This document shows positions 1 to 7,050 of a stretch of 64,000 bases of DNA, piece by piece. Position 1 is the stretch's first letter; each line of letters opens with the position of its first letter. A program made the translations under genes and the position numbers. Source of the DNA: Streptomyces bikiniensis (GTDB lineage: Bacteria; Actinomycetota; Actinomycetes; Streptomycetales; Streptomycetaceae); the NCBI GenBank assembly GCA_000716465.1, contig JNWL01000006.1, positions 186,001-250,000 of the forward strand, given 5' to 3'. Below the pieces are notes generated by a model. The model had not been told where the DNA came from and searched no databases. It saw only the letters and a program-made list of their open reading frames with translations.

Positions 1-1252
1 CCGCGCTCAGCGAGCCGATCGAGTGGGTGACCACCACGATCTCGCCCTCGGCCCCGATCTCGTCGAGGACCGCGGCGAGGAGGTCCCCACTCGCCGCCCG
101 TGACGTCGTGAGACCGTATCCGGACCGGTGGTAGCGGACGACCGTGTGGTGACGGGCCAGGCCCTCGGCGACCCACTCCCACGATTCGAGGGACTGCCCC
201 AGGCCGCACTCCAGAACGATCACCGTGCGGGAGGCGGCCCCGTCCCCGGGGCGGTCCACCCGGTACTCGACGTCGCCGCCGGCGTGGCGGAGCCGTGCGG
301 AGCCCTTGGGGCCGAGCCGCCGTTCCCGGGCGGTCAGGCGCTTCTCGCGGGCGATCAGGGCGCTGGCGAGGACGACGCCGCCGGCGATGCCGACCACGGC
401 CTTCTCGAACGTCCGGGGCGTGCCGCGCGTGTCCAGGACGTAGCCGACGGCTCCATGGGCGCCGAAGAACCCCCAGACGAAACGGGGAAGCTCCATGGCT
501 GCCGCCACGCCGGCGTGGAAGGCCTTGACCGCCGAGAGCGCGTGGGACGCCTGTTCACGCGGCAGCAGGTAGACGAGCGGGAAGGCCGTCTCCCACGCCA
601 CCGTACCGATGGTCAGGGCCCGGCAGAGCTTCGGATGCCTGCGCAGGAGGGCCGCGGCCGGTCCACTGCCGTACGCCTCCGTCCGCAGGACTTCGATCAG
701 GGCGTCGCCCTGGACCCAGCTGCTGCCGAATGCCTTGGAGACGCCCGAGACCGCATAGCTCAGCGCGGCCTGGAAGTTGACCGCACGCAGGAAGAGGTCG
801 TCGGAGAACCTCTGGTCGGGTATGAGCGCCGTGAGGGCGCGGTACTGCGTGACGACGGCCGTCATCTGGTCCGCGCCGTCCCGCCCGTACGGGGTGCGGA
901 TCTCGCTCAGCCGGTTGCACGTCCCGATGACGGTCGCGGCGGCGATCTGCGCCCTCCGGTTACCGCGCGCGAGTGCCAGCCCGGCCGACGCGGCGAGGGT
1001 CACTCCCGCGAGTACGCGAGGGGTGCGGGGATGGTCGAGCACACGGCCGACCCGATGCCTCAGGCTGCCCGGTGGGTACTGTCGGGCCGACGTTCCCCGG
1101 AGGTATCCGTCTTCTTCGAATTCCGCACGGAGAAAAAGGCTCTCAGCGGCCGCCAGAGCCTGTCCGATCGCTATCGGGAGAAATACGCGATCGGCTGCCG
1201 CCTGGATGGTGGACGTTTTCGAGGCGTACCGCCTCCACCACTTCTTTTCCAC
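1..1252 (-). CDS. cypH: CypH-like linaridin biosynthesis membrane/hydrolase protein (3' end outside window)
   Basis: At least 417 residues are encoded and the gene runs off the left edge. The first 300 or so residues hold hydrophobic stretches at about 22-38, 80-95, 219-231 and 285-302, with a segment reading AWETAFPLVYLLP followed by a conserved-looking FHAG. This resembles HTTM/SdpB-type membrane domains. From about residue 320 it becomes an alpha/beta hydrolase, with a strand VIVLECGLG and a nucleophile elbow T-H-S-I-G (Ser411, codon 22-20). The first elbow glycine is replaced by Thr. The frame is closed by a stop at about 1273, so GTG at 1252 is the only good start. The gene follows the cypA-like precursor, as cypH does in the cypemycin cluster, where CypH is essential for maturation. 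The exact reaction is not settled; inference only. Confidence 0.8.
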   Translation of the reverse strand, partial: MEKKWWRRYASKTSTIQAAADRVFLPIAIGQALAAAESLFLRAEFEEDGYLRGTSARQYPPGSLRHRVGRVLDHPRTPRVLAGVTLAASAGLALARGNRRAQIAAATVIGTCNRLSEIRTPYGRDGADQMTAVVTQYRALTALIPDQRFSDDLFLRAVNFQAALSYAVSGVSKAFGSSWVQGDALIEVLRTEAYGSGPAAALLRRHPKLCRALTIGTVAWETAFPLVYLLPREQASHALSAVKAFHAGVAAAMELPRFVWGFFGAHGAVGYVLDTRGTPRTFEKAVVGIAGGVVLASALIAREKRLTARERRLGPKGSARLRHAGGDVEYRVDRPGDGAASRTVIVLECGLGQSLESWEWVAEGLARHHTVVRYHRSGYGLTTSRAASGDLLAAVLDEIGAEGEIVVVTHSIGSLSA

Positions 1253-1313
1253 CGGATTACTCGTCTCCGTCCGTCACGGGCCCGGCTGTCGTCATGAGTG
1301 CCGCGAGGTCGCG

Positions 1314-1349
1314 CGCCGGAGGGGCCCGGCCGTGCGGGCCCCTCCGGCG
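1314..1349 (-). terminator. Perfect hairpin between cypA and cypH (attenuator/terminator)
   Basis: Two perfectly complementary 15-base arms (1314-1328 and 1335-1349) flank a 6-base loop. The hairpin lies 17 bases after the cypA stop and about 60 bases before the cypH start, with no T-tract. This is the place where RiPP clusters often have a partial terminator that yields more precursor mRNA than enzyme mRNA. Confidence 0.75.
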
Positions 1350-1366
1350 ACGGCTCGGTCCTTAAC

Positions 1367-1573
1367 TCAGCAGACCAGGCATATGGTGCTGCCCTGGATG
1401 ACGAACTGGGCGACGGTCGGGGTGGCCGGCGTGGCCATGGCGGGCGTCTCGCAGTTCGAGTGGAAGCCCGGCGCCGCGCCTTCGAGGACGGTGTTCGCGA
1501 AGTCCTGCGCCGCCAGCACCTCCGGGTGGACGGCAGTGGAATCCTGTCGCGTCATGGCCGATACAGATCGCAC
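1367..1573 (-). CDS. cypA: Cypemycin-type linaridin precursor peptide
   Basis: The 68-residue product has a leader of about 46 residues ending CETPAM and a 22-residue core that begins [10 protein letters not shown] and ends GSTICLVC. From memory this core equals that of cypemycin, while the leader differs from the published CypA. The leader carries the linaridin motif FANTVL (residues 25-30) and PGFH (35-38). In cypemycin the core threonines 2, 5, 7 and 17 become dehydrobutyrine, Cys19 and Cys22 form the C-terminal aminovinyl-cysteine ring, isoleucines 13 and 18 are allo-configured and Ala1 is N,N-dimethylated; all these residues are present. The GTG start is preceded by GAAAGG at 8 bases. 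Confidence 0.95.
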   Translation of the reverse strand: MRSVSAMTRQDSTAVHPEVLAAQDFANTVLEGAAPGFHSNCETPAMATPATPTVAQFVIQGSTICLVC

Positions 1574-1696
1574 TTGATTAACCTTTCGTCGGTGGTCATG
1601 CGAGCGAATGGTCTCGGCGTGCCGAATATCGCGGCTCCCGCCACCCGCTTCGCGTGAACGTGCCGCGCGGCGCCCAAAAATCGACGCCTCGGGCCC

Positions 1697-1726
1697 ACCC
1701 TAAACACGCATTCAGCAACGCGTCAA
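1697..1726 (-). promoter_or_regulatory. Predicted cypA promoter
   Basis: On the minus strand TTGACG (1726-1721) is separated by 18 bases from TAGGGT (1702-1697), a good match to vegetative-type Streptomyces promoters. Transcription would start near 1690 and leave a leader of about 115 bases before the GTG of the precursor gene. Confidence 0.5.
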
Positions 1727-1980
1727 ACATGGCTAATCCACTGCCCCACTACTAACACGGAGAAGGAGATGGAGCAGAAAATGCGATCCTTTTCAGCCAT
1801 CGAGAGAAACCGAAGCGAGGGTGCGGCGGAGACGGACCTCATCCAGTACCGGGAGGCAACAGGGCGCGCCCGGGAGCGCCCTCCGGGCCACCGGAGGGCG
1901 ACGAATCATCGGCCGGTACTGGACGGCAGTGCGTCACATTCCCCGCGCCCGGTCGCGCCGTGGCGCATATTCTCGGCCAT

Positions 1981-2009
1981 GGACCCACGGACCCACGGAC
2001 CCACGGACC
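1981..2009. repeat. 8-bp tandem repeat
   Basis: Three and a half head-to-tail copies of GGACCCAC lie in the non-coding region before the ABC transporter genes. No function can be read from it; it may be slippage-prone. Confidence 0.85.
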
Positions 2010-2458
2010 GGAGAGACTGAGCCCCTTCCGACCCGGCGCATCTGCTGCGGGCGGCGGCACCCGGACTCGCGGACCGCAAGCGGCGTGATCACCGGCCGCA
2101 GCGCGTACGCCGCGATCAGCCAGGCCGCGTTCGGGTCCGACACATCCATGGGAGACCTCACGGCGGCCCTCCTCCTCCGCCGCCTCCGGGACCGCCACAA
2201 CGGGATGCCGAGCAACAGCCGTACGGCTCCGGACACCGACCCGAGCGTCCCACCGCAGCGCAGCCGAGGCCGCGTCCCGCCCGGCCCTTGTCCCCGGCAG
2301 CGCCGTCGTCCGGGCACGGCCATGGCCGGATCTGTTCCTCCCGGGTGGAAAATCGTTTGCCGGTACGCGGGGAAAAAGCGAACCTTGCACGGTTTCCGAC
2401 GCCGCCGCGCATCCCCGGCGCGCGTTTCCCCCGTCCGACCCGGAGCTCCTGGGACGCC

Positions 2459-4282
2459 ATGCAGATTCGAGATCTTCCCTACGCCGATCCCGGGGTGCCC
2501 GACGTCCGTTCGGGCACGCGGTTCCTCGTCTGGATCGGCCGTCAGCAGCTCGGTGGGCAGGTGAAGTCCCTGCTCTGGGGGCTGCTGCACCACCTGGGCA
2601 TCGCCGGGCTGCCGTTCGGCGTCGGGCTCGCCGTCCAGGCGGTGGTGGACCGCGACGGCGGGCGGCTCGCGCTCGCCGGGGTGCTGCTCGTGCTCCTCGG
2701 CGCGGCGGTCGCGACCGGCGACGTGATGCTGCACCGGACCGCCGTCACCAACTGGATCACCGCGGCCGCCCGGGTGCAGCAGCTCCTGGCCCGCAAGACC
2801 GCCGAGCTCGGCTCCGTCCTGACCCGGCGGGTCGCCGCGGGCGAGGTCGTCGCCGTCTCCACCGGCGACGTCGAGAAGATCGGCTGGTTCGTCGAGGCCC
2901 TGTCCCGGTTCGCGGCGGGCGCCGTCGTCCTGGTGGCCGTCTGCGCGGGCCTCGTCGTCTACGCGCCGGCCCTGGGCGCCGTGGTGGCCGTCGGCGTGCC
3001 GGTCCTCGCGCTTTCGGTGCTGCCGCTCCTCCCCCGCGCCACCCGCCGGGCCGACGTCCAGCGCGAGAAGGCGGGCCGGGCCACGGAGCTGGCCTCCGAC
3101 ACCGTCGCCGGGCTGCGCGTGCTGCGCGGCATCGGCGGCGAGGAGTTGTTCCTCGGCCGCTACCGCGCCGCCTCGCAGGAGGTCCGCCGGGCGGCCGTGC
3201 ACAGCGCGCGCATGTGGGCGCTGATCGCCGCGATCCAGGTCGTGCTGCCCGGCGTCCTGCTCATCGTGGTGGTGGCGTACGGGGCCCGGCTCGCGCTCGA
3301 CGGGCGGATCTCGGTCGGCGAACTGGTCACCGTCTACGGCGCCGTGGCCCTGACCCACCATCCCCTGCGCAACGTCGAGGAGATCGCGATGGCGTTCTCC
3401 TTCTCCCGGCCGTCCGCGAAGCGGGCCGCCCGGGTCCTCGCCCTGACCCGGACCACGACGACCGTGACCACGGCCGGCGGGGGCGGGCGGCCGGGGGCGG
3501 GCGGCGACCTGTACGACCCGCTGACCGGGCTGCGCGCCCCGGCCGGTCTGTTCACCGCCGTCGTCTGCGGCGACCCGGACGCGGCCGGACGGCTCGCGGA
3601 CCGGCTCGGCGGCCATCCGGCCGAGCCGGAGGCCGGTCACGCCCCGGTGCTCCTGGGCGGGGTCCCGCTCGACGAACTGCCCCTGGAGACCGCCCGTACC
3701 GCCGTCCTCGTCCAGGACAAGGACCCGGTGCTGCTCTCCGGCACCCTGCGCGAACTGCTCGACGTGCCCTCCTCGGGCGCGGTGCGGGCCGAGGACGCGC
3801 TGGCCGCCGCCCGCTGCGAGGACGTCCTCGACGCCCTGGCCCAGGCCTCCGTGGACACCGGCGGCGACCCGATGCGCACCCGGATCACCGAGCGCGGCCG
3901 GTCGCTCTCCGGCGGCCAGCGCCAGCGCCTGGCGCTCGCCCGGTCCCTGGTGGCCGACCCGGAAGTACTGGTGCTGGACGAGCCGACCTCGGCCGTCGAC
4001 GCGCACACCGAGGCGCGGGTGGCCGCCGGGATCGCCGGGCTGCGCGCGGGCGCCACCACCGTCGTCCTGGCCTCCTCGCCGCTGCTCCTGGACCGGGCCG
4101 ACCGGGTCGTCCTGGTCCACGAGGGCGCGGCGGTCGCCGTCGGCACCCACCGCGAACTGCTCGCCCGGGAGCCCCGCTACCGCGCGGTCGTCACCCGCGA
4201 GACGGACGAGGAGCTCGCCGCCGTCCCCGCTCCCGGGGACCCGCTGGAAGCGGAAGAAGCGCTGGAAGGGGAATCGGCATGA
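2459..4282 (+). CDS. ABC exporter half-transporter with degenerate Walker A
   Basis: The 607-residue protein has a six-helix exporter membrane domain (about 30-330) fused to a nucleotide-binding domain. The Walker A region (around residues 368-380) reads VCGDPDAAGRLAD, without the GK[S/T] core. The signature LSGGQRQRLALAR (from 483) and Walker B VLVLDEPTSAVD are intact, and the switch histidine position is serine (LASSPLLL). It is therefore the partner that donates a working signature motif but cannot bind ATP canonically. The start is ATG 2459; upstream frame sequence is arginine/proline-rich and non-coding in character. Its stop overlaps the next gene by 4 bases, so the two form a heterodimer. 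Substrate unknown; export of, or immunity to, the neighbouring linaridin is possible but unproven. Confidence 0.9.
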   Translation: MQIRDLPYADPGVPDVRSGTRFLVWIGRQQLGGQVKSLLWGLLHHLGIAGLPFGVGLAVQAVVDRDGGRLALAGVLLVLLGAAVATGDVMLHRTAVTNWITAAARVQQLLARKTAELGSVLTRRVAAGEVVAVSTGDVEKIGWFVEALSRFAAGAVVLVAVCAGLVVYAPALGAVVAVGVPVLALSVLPLLPRATRRADVQREKAGRATELASDTVAGLRVLRGIGGEELFLGRYRAASQEVRRAAVHSARMWALIAAIQVVLPGVLLIVVVAYGARLALDGRISVGELVTVYGAVALTHHPLRNVEEIAMAFSFSRPSAKRAARVLALTRTTTTVTTAGGGGRPGAGGDLYDPLTGLRAPAGLFTAVVCGDPDAAGRLADRLGGHPAEPEAGHAPVLLGGVPLDELPLETARTAVLVQDKDPVLLSGTLRELLDVPSSGAVRAEDALAAARCEDVLDALAQASVDTGGDPMRTRITERGRSLSGGQRQRLALARSLVADPEVLVLDEPTSAVDAHTEARVAAGIAGLRAGATTVVLASSPLLLDRADRVVLVHEGAAVAVGTHRELLAREPRYRAVVTRETDEELAAVPAPGDPLEAEEALEGESA

Positions 4283-6060
4283 TCGGCCTGGCTCCGCCGG
4301 AGTACGACCCGGGGGCCCCGACGACGGCGACGACGCTGCCCGTCGCCGCGACCTCGACCGTCCGCGCCTACGTGCGCGACCTGCTCCGCCGCCACCGCCG
4401 GGCGTTCGCCCTGCTCGTCGGGGTGAACGCGGTCGCCGTGATCGCCTCGATGGTCGCCCCCTACCTGCTGGGCTCGGTGGTGGACGACCTGGCGGCCGGG
4501 GCCCGCGACCTGCACCTGGAGCGCACGGTCGCGCTGTTCGCGGGCGCACTCCTCGTCCAGACCGTCTTCGTGCGGCTCGTCCGGCTGCGCGGGGCCATGC
4601 TCGGCGAGGAGATGCTGGCGGACCTGCGCGAGGACTTCCTGGTGCGCGCGGTGGGCCTGCCGCCGGGCGTGCTCGAACGGGCCGGGACCGGCGACCTGCT
4701 CTCCCGGATCACCACGGACGTCGACCGGCTCGCCAACGCGATGCGCGAGGCCGTGCCCCAGCTGGCCGTCGGCGTCGTGTGGGCGGGGCTGCTGCTCGGC
4801 GGCCTCGCGGTGACCGCGCCGCCGCTCGCCCTCGCCGTGCTGCTCGCCGCGCCGCTCCTGGTCGTGGGCTGCCGGTGGTACTTCGAGCGGGCGCCCTCGG
4901 CGTACCGCTCGGAGTCGGCGGGGTACGCGGCGGTGGCCGCCGCGCTCGCCGAGACCGTCGACGCGGGCCGCACGGTCGAGGCGCACCGCCTCGGCCGGCG
5001 CCGGATCGCCCTGTCGGACCGGCGGATCAAGAACTGGGTCGCGTGGGAGAGGTACACGCTCTTCCTGCGGTCGGTGCTCTTCCCCGTCGTCAACCTCACC
5101 CACACGACGGTGCTGTGCGCCGTGCTGCTGATCGGCGGGGTGTTCGTGCTGCGGGGCTGGATCGACGTGGGGCAGCTGACCACCGGCGCGCTGCTCGCGC
5201 AGATGCTGGTGGAACCGATCGGGATCGTGCTGCGCTGGTACGACGAGCTCCAGGTCGCGCAGGTGTCGCTGGCCCGGCTCGTCGGCGTCCGGGACATCGA
5301 GCCGGAGACGGGCGACGGGACGGTGCGGCCCGAGGGCCGGACGGTGCGGGCGGACGAGGTGGGGTTCGGCTACCGGGAGGGCGCCGACGTGCTGCACGAG
5401 GTGTCCCTGACGGTGGCGCCGGGCACCCGGCTCGCCCTGGTCGGCCCGTCCGGGGCGGGCAAGTCCACCCTCGGGCGGCTGCTCGCGGGCGTGTACGCCC
5501 CGAGGGCCGGTTCGGTCACGCTCGGCGCGGCCGAGCTGGCGCGGATGCCCGCCGAGCGGGTCCGCGAGCACGTGGCCCTGGTCAACCAGGAGCACCACGT
5601 CTTCGTGGGCTCCCTCCGGGACAACCTGCTGCTGGCTCGGGCCGGGGCCGACGACGCCGAGCTGTGGGCGGCGCTCGCGGCCGTGGACGCGGAGGGCTGG
5701 GCCCGGGGGCTCGACGCGGGCCTGGACACCGAGGTCGGCTCGGGCGGCCGGACGCTCACTCCGGCGCAGGCCCAGCAGATCGCCCTGGCCCGGCTCGTCC
5801 TGGCGGACCCGCACACCCTGGTCCTGGACGAGGCGACCTCCCTGCTCGACCCGCGGGCGGCCCGCCACCTGGAGCGGTCCCTGGGCCGGGTCCTCGACGG
5901 GCGCACGGTCGTGGCGATCGCGCACCGGCTGCACACCGCGCACGACGCCGACCTGATCGCCGTGGTCGAGTCCGGCCGGATCAGCGAACTCGGCAGCCAC
6001 GACGAACTGGTCGCGGCGGACGGGGCGTACGCGGCGCTGTGGCGGTCCTGGCACGGATGA
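4279..6060 (+). CDS. ABC exporter half-transporter with degenerate signature motif
   Basis: The 593-residue protein is a membrane domain followed by an ATPase domain with a perfect Walker A (GPSGAGKS, Lys395), Walker B (LVLDEATSLLD) and switch histidine (AIAHRL). Its signature motif is degraded to LTPAQ (residues 493-497). Paired with the preceding subunit, the consensus ATP site is made of this Walker A and the partner's LSGGQ, and the second site is doubly degenerate, as in asymmetric exporters such as TM287/288 or BmrCD. The ATG overlaps the previous stop as ATGA. The gene ends before a bidirectional terminator. Confidence 0.92.
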   Translation: MIGLAPPEYDPGAPTTATTLPVAATSTVRAYVRDLLRRHRRAFALLVGVNAVAVIASMVAPYLLGSVVDDLAAGARDLHLERTVALFAGALLVQTVFVRLVRLRGAMLGEEMLADLREDFLVRAVGLPPGVLERAGTGDLLSRITTDVDRLANAMREAVPQLAVGVVWAGLLLGGLAVTAPPLALAVLLAAPLLVVGCRWYFERAPSAYRSESAGYAAVAAALAETVDAGRTVEAHRLGRRRIALSDRRIKNWVAWERYTLFLRSVLFPVVNLTHTTVLCAVLLIGGVFVLRGWIDVGQLTTGALLAQMLVEPIGIVLRWYDELQVAQVSLARLVGVRDIEPETGDGTVRPEGRTVRADEVGFGYREGADVLHEVSLTVAPGTRLALVGPSGAGKSTLGRLLAGVYAPRAGSVTLGAAELARMPAERVREHVALVNQEHHVFVGSLRDNLLLARAGADDAELWAALAAVDAEGWARGLDAGLDTEVGSGGRTLTPAQAQQIALARLVLADPHTLVLDEATSLLDPRAARHLERSLGRVLDGRTVVAIAHRLHTAHDADLIAVVESGRISELGSHDELVAADGAYAALWRSWHG

Positions 6061-6066
6061 GCGGTA

Positions 6067-6114
6067 CACGGGTGAGGGCCCGCTCCGGATCTCCGGTGCG
6101 GGCCCTCACCCGTG
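6067..6114. terminator. Bidirectional terminator
   Basis: Perfect 17-base arms (6067-6083 and 6098-6114) with a 14-base loop lie between the convergent ABC gene and the membrane hydrolase gene. No T-tract, as is usual in streptomycetes. Confidence 0.85.
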
Positions 6115-6127
6115 CGTACGGACGGGG

Positions 6128-6919
6128 CTATATGTAGCCGAGCGCGGAGGCCCCGCCGAGCCCGCCCAGGAGCATGAAGGCGGGCGTGAGGACCTTCAGC
6201 TCGACCCAGCTTCCGGCCCGGAACCGCATGAACTTGGGCGGGCCGACCGGGTACCAGAACTTGCGGCCGACGGGTATGGGCCAGAGGACCGGGCAGCCCG
6301 AGACCGTCAGGGCGTCGCCGATGTCGTGGACGAGGGCGCCGAGGACGATCGGCAGGCCGAGCCACAGGTACTCCTGGCCGGGACCGGTGAAGAACCAGTT
6401 CGCGCCGTTGCCGGGGTCTTCGAGGATGTCCGCCATGATCCAGGCGCCGGCCGCTCCGAGCAGCCAGACCAGGACGTCGCTGGAAGCCCGCGCGGCCTTC
6501 CACAGGAGGCCTTCCACGGCCAGGACCGCGTGGACGAAGAGGAGGGCGAGGACCGCCCACCGGCCGCCGCTGACCGCCGCCGCGGAGGCCCCGACACCCA
6601 TCAGGGCCGCCCAGAGCCAGGTGTGGGTGAGGGTCCGGTGCCCCCCTGTCCGCCGGGGGTCGGCCTTGGAACGGGTGGCCTTGTAGACGGCGTACGACAG
6701 CTTGTCGATGATCCCGCAGAGGATCTTGGAGAGGGGCCCGAAGGAGCGCGATATGGTCGCGGACTTGTGGTCGAGGTCGGGGGCGAGGGCCGCGCCCGCG
6801 CAGATGAGCGCGCCGACGACGAGGACCGGCCAGGGCATCGGGCGGTCGTAGGCCGCCGCGAGGGCCCCGACCCCCAGCCAGGCCGCCGCTCCGGACAGCG
6901 AGTGCGCCGGTCCCATCAT
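6128..6919 (-). CDS. YdjM-type membrane-bound metal-dependent hydrolase
   Basis: The 264-residue protein has several hydrophobic helices and the motifs of the DUF457/YdjM family: DLDHK near residue 49, GGHRTLTHT near 92 and LVHDIGD near 195. These supply the His/Asp metal ligands expected of a membrane-associated hydrolase. The substrate is unknown. I start it at the first of two adjacent ATGs (6919), because the preceding in-frame residues are arginine-rich and non-coding in character. It is convergent with the ABC exporter and stands alone. Confidence 0.8.
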   Translation of the reverse strand: MMGPAHSLSGAAAWLGVGALAAAYDRPMPWPVLVVGALICAGAALAPDLDHKSATISRSFGPLSKILCGIIDKLSYAVYKATRSKADPRRTGGHRTLTHTWLWAALMGVGASAAAVSGGRWAVLALLFVHAVLAVEGLLWKAARASSDVLVWLLGAAGAWIMADILEDPGNGANWFFTGPGQEYLWLGLPIVLGALVHDIGDALTVSGCPVLWPIPVGRKFWYPVGPPKFMRFRAGSWVELKVLTPAFMLLGGLGGASALGYI

Positions 6920-7050
6920 GGTTGGCCCGCCTCGTTTCTCCCCTGCCGGCGCTCGGTTGGCGCCCGGTCGACGGACGAGCCTACCGCCCGTGATCAACAC
7001 CGCCGGTGGCCGGTTCCCTGCTCCGGACGGAATCCAGGCAAGATGGGGGC

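Larger units (their letters stand above)
1574..2458. other. Intergenic region of the precursor/ABC divergent unit, with a doubtful small ORF
   Basis: This 885-base stretch holds the cypA promoter and no convincing gene. A plus-strand reading frame begins at ATG 1781 behind GGAG (or at ATG 1769) and could encode MRSFSAIERNRSEG and onward. It is interrupted by a strong hairpin (arms 1877-1886 and 1891-1900, loop GCCA), and after that its composition is arginine/proline-rich as in non-coding shadow frames. If anything is made it is a short peptide ending at the hairpin. The rest (2010-2458) shows no supported coding sequence on either strand; the ABC operon promoter presumably lies near 2330-2440. 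Confidence 0.3.

Noticed and set aside
1257..1295. ATG 1295 as the start of the cypH-like protein
   Set aside because: It is in another frame and ends at a TAA after 12 codons; the hydrolase frame has a stop near 1273, so GTG 1252 is the start.
128..1297. Long plus-strand open frame encoding a 389-residue Arg/Gly-rich product
   Set aside because: It is antisense to the cypH-like gene, which has domain and motif support on the minus strand; composition is that of a shadow frame.
1934..2150. Minus-strand frame reading MDVSDPNAAWLIAAYALRPV
   Set aside because: The start is hydrophobic and protein-like, but it has a weak ribosome-binding site and degenerates into repeat-derived sequence; not enough support for a gene.
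1934..4549. 871-residue minus-strand open frame
   Set aside because: It lies opposite the ABC transporter gene and has no recognisable motif; long antisense frames are normal at this GC content.
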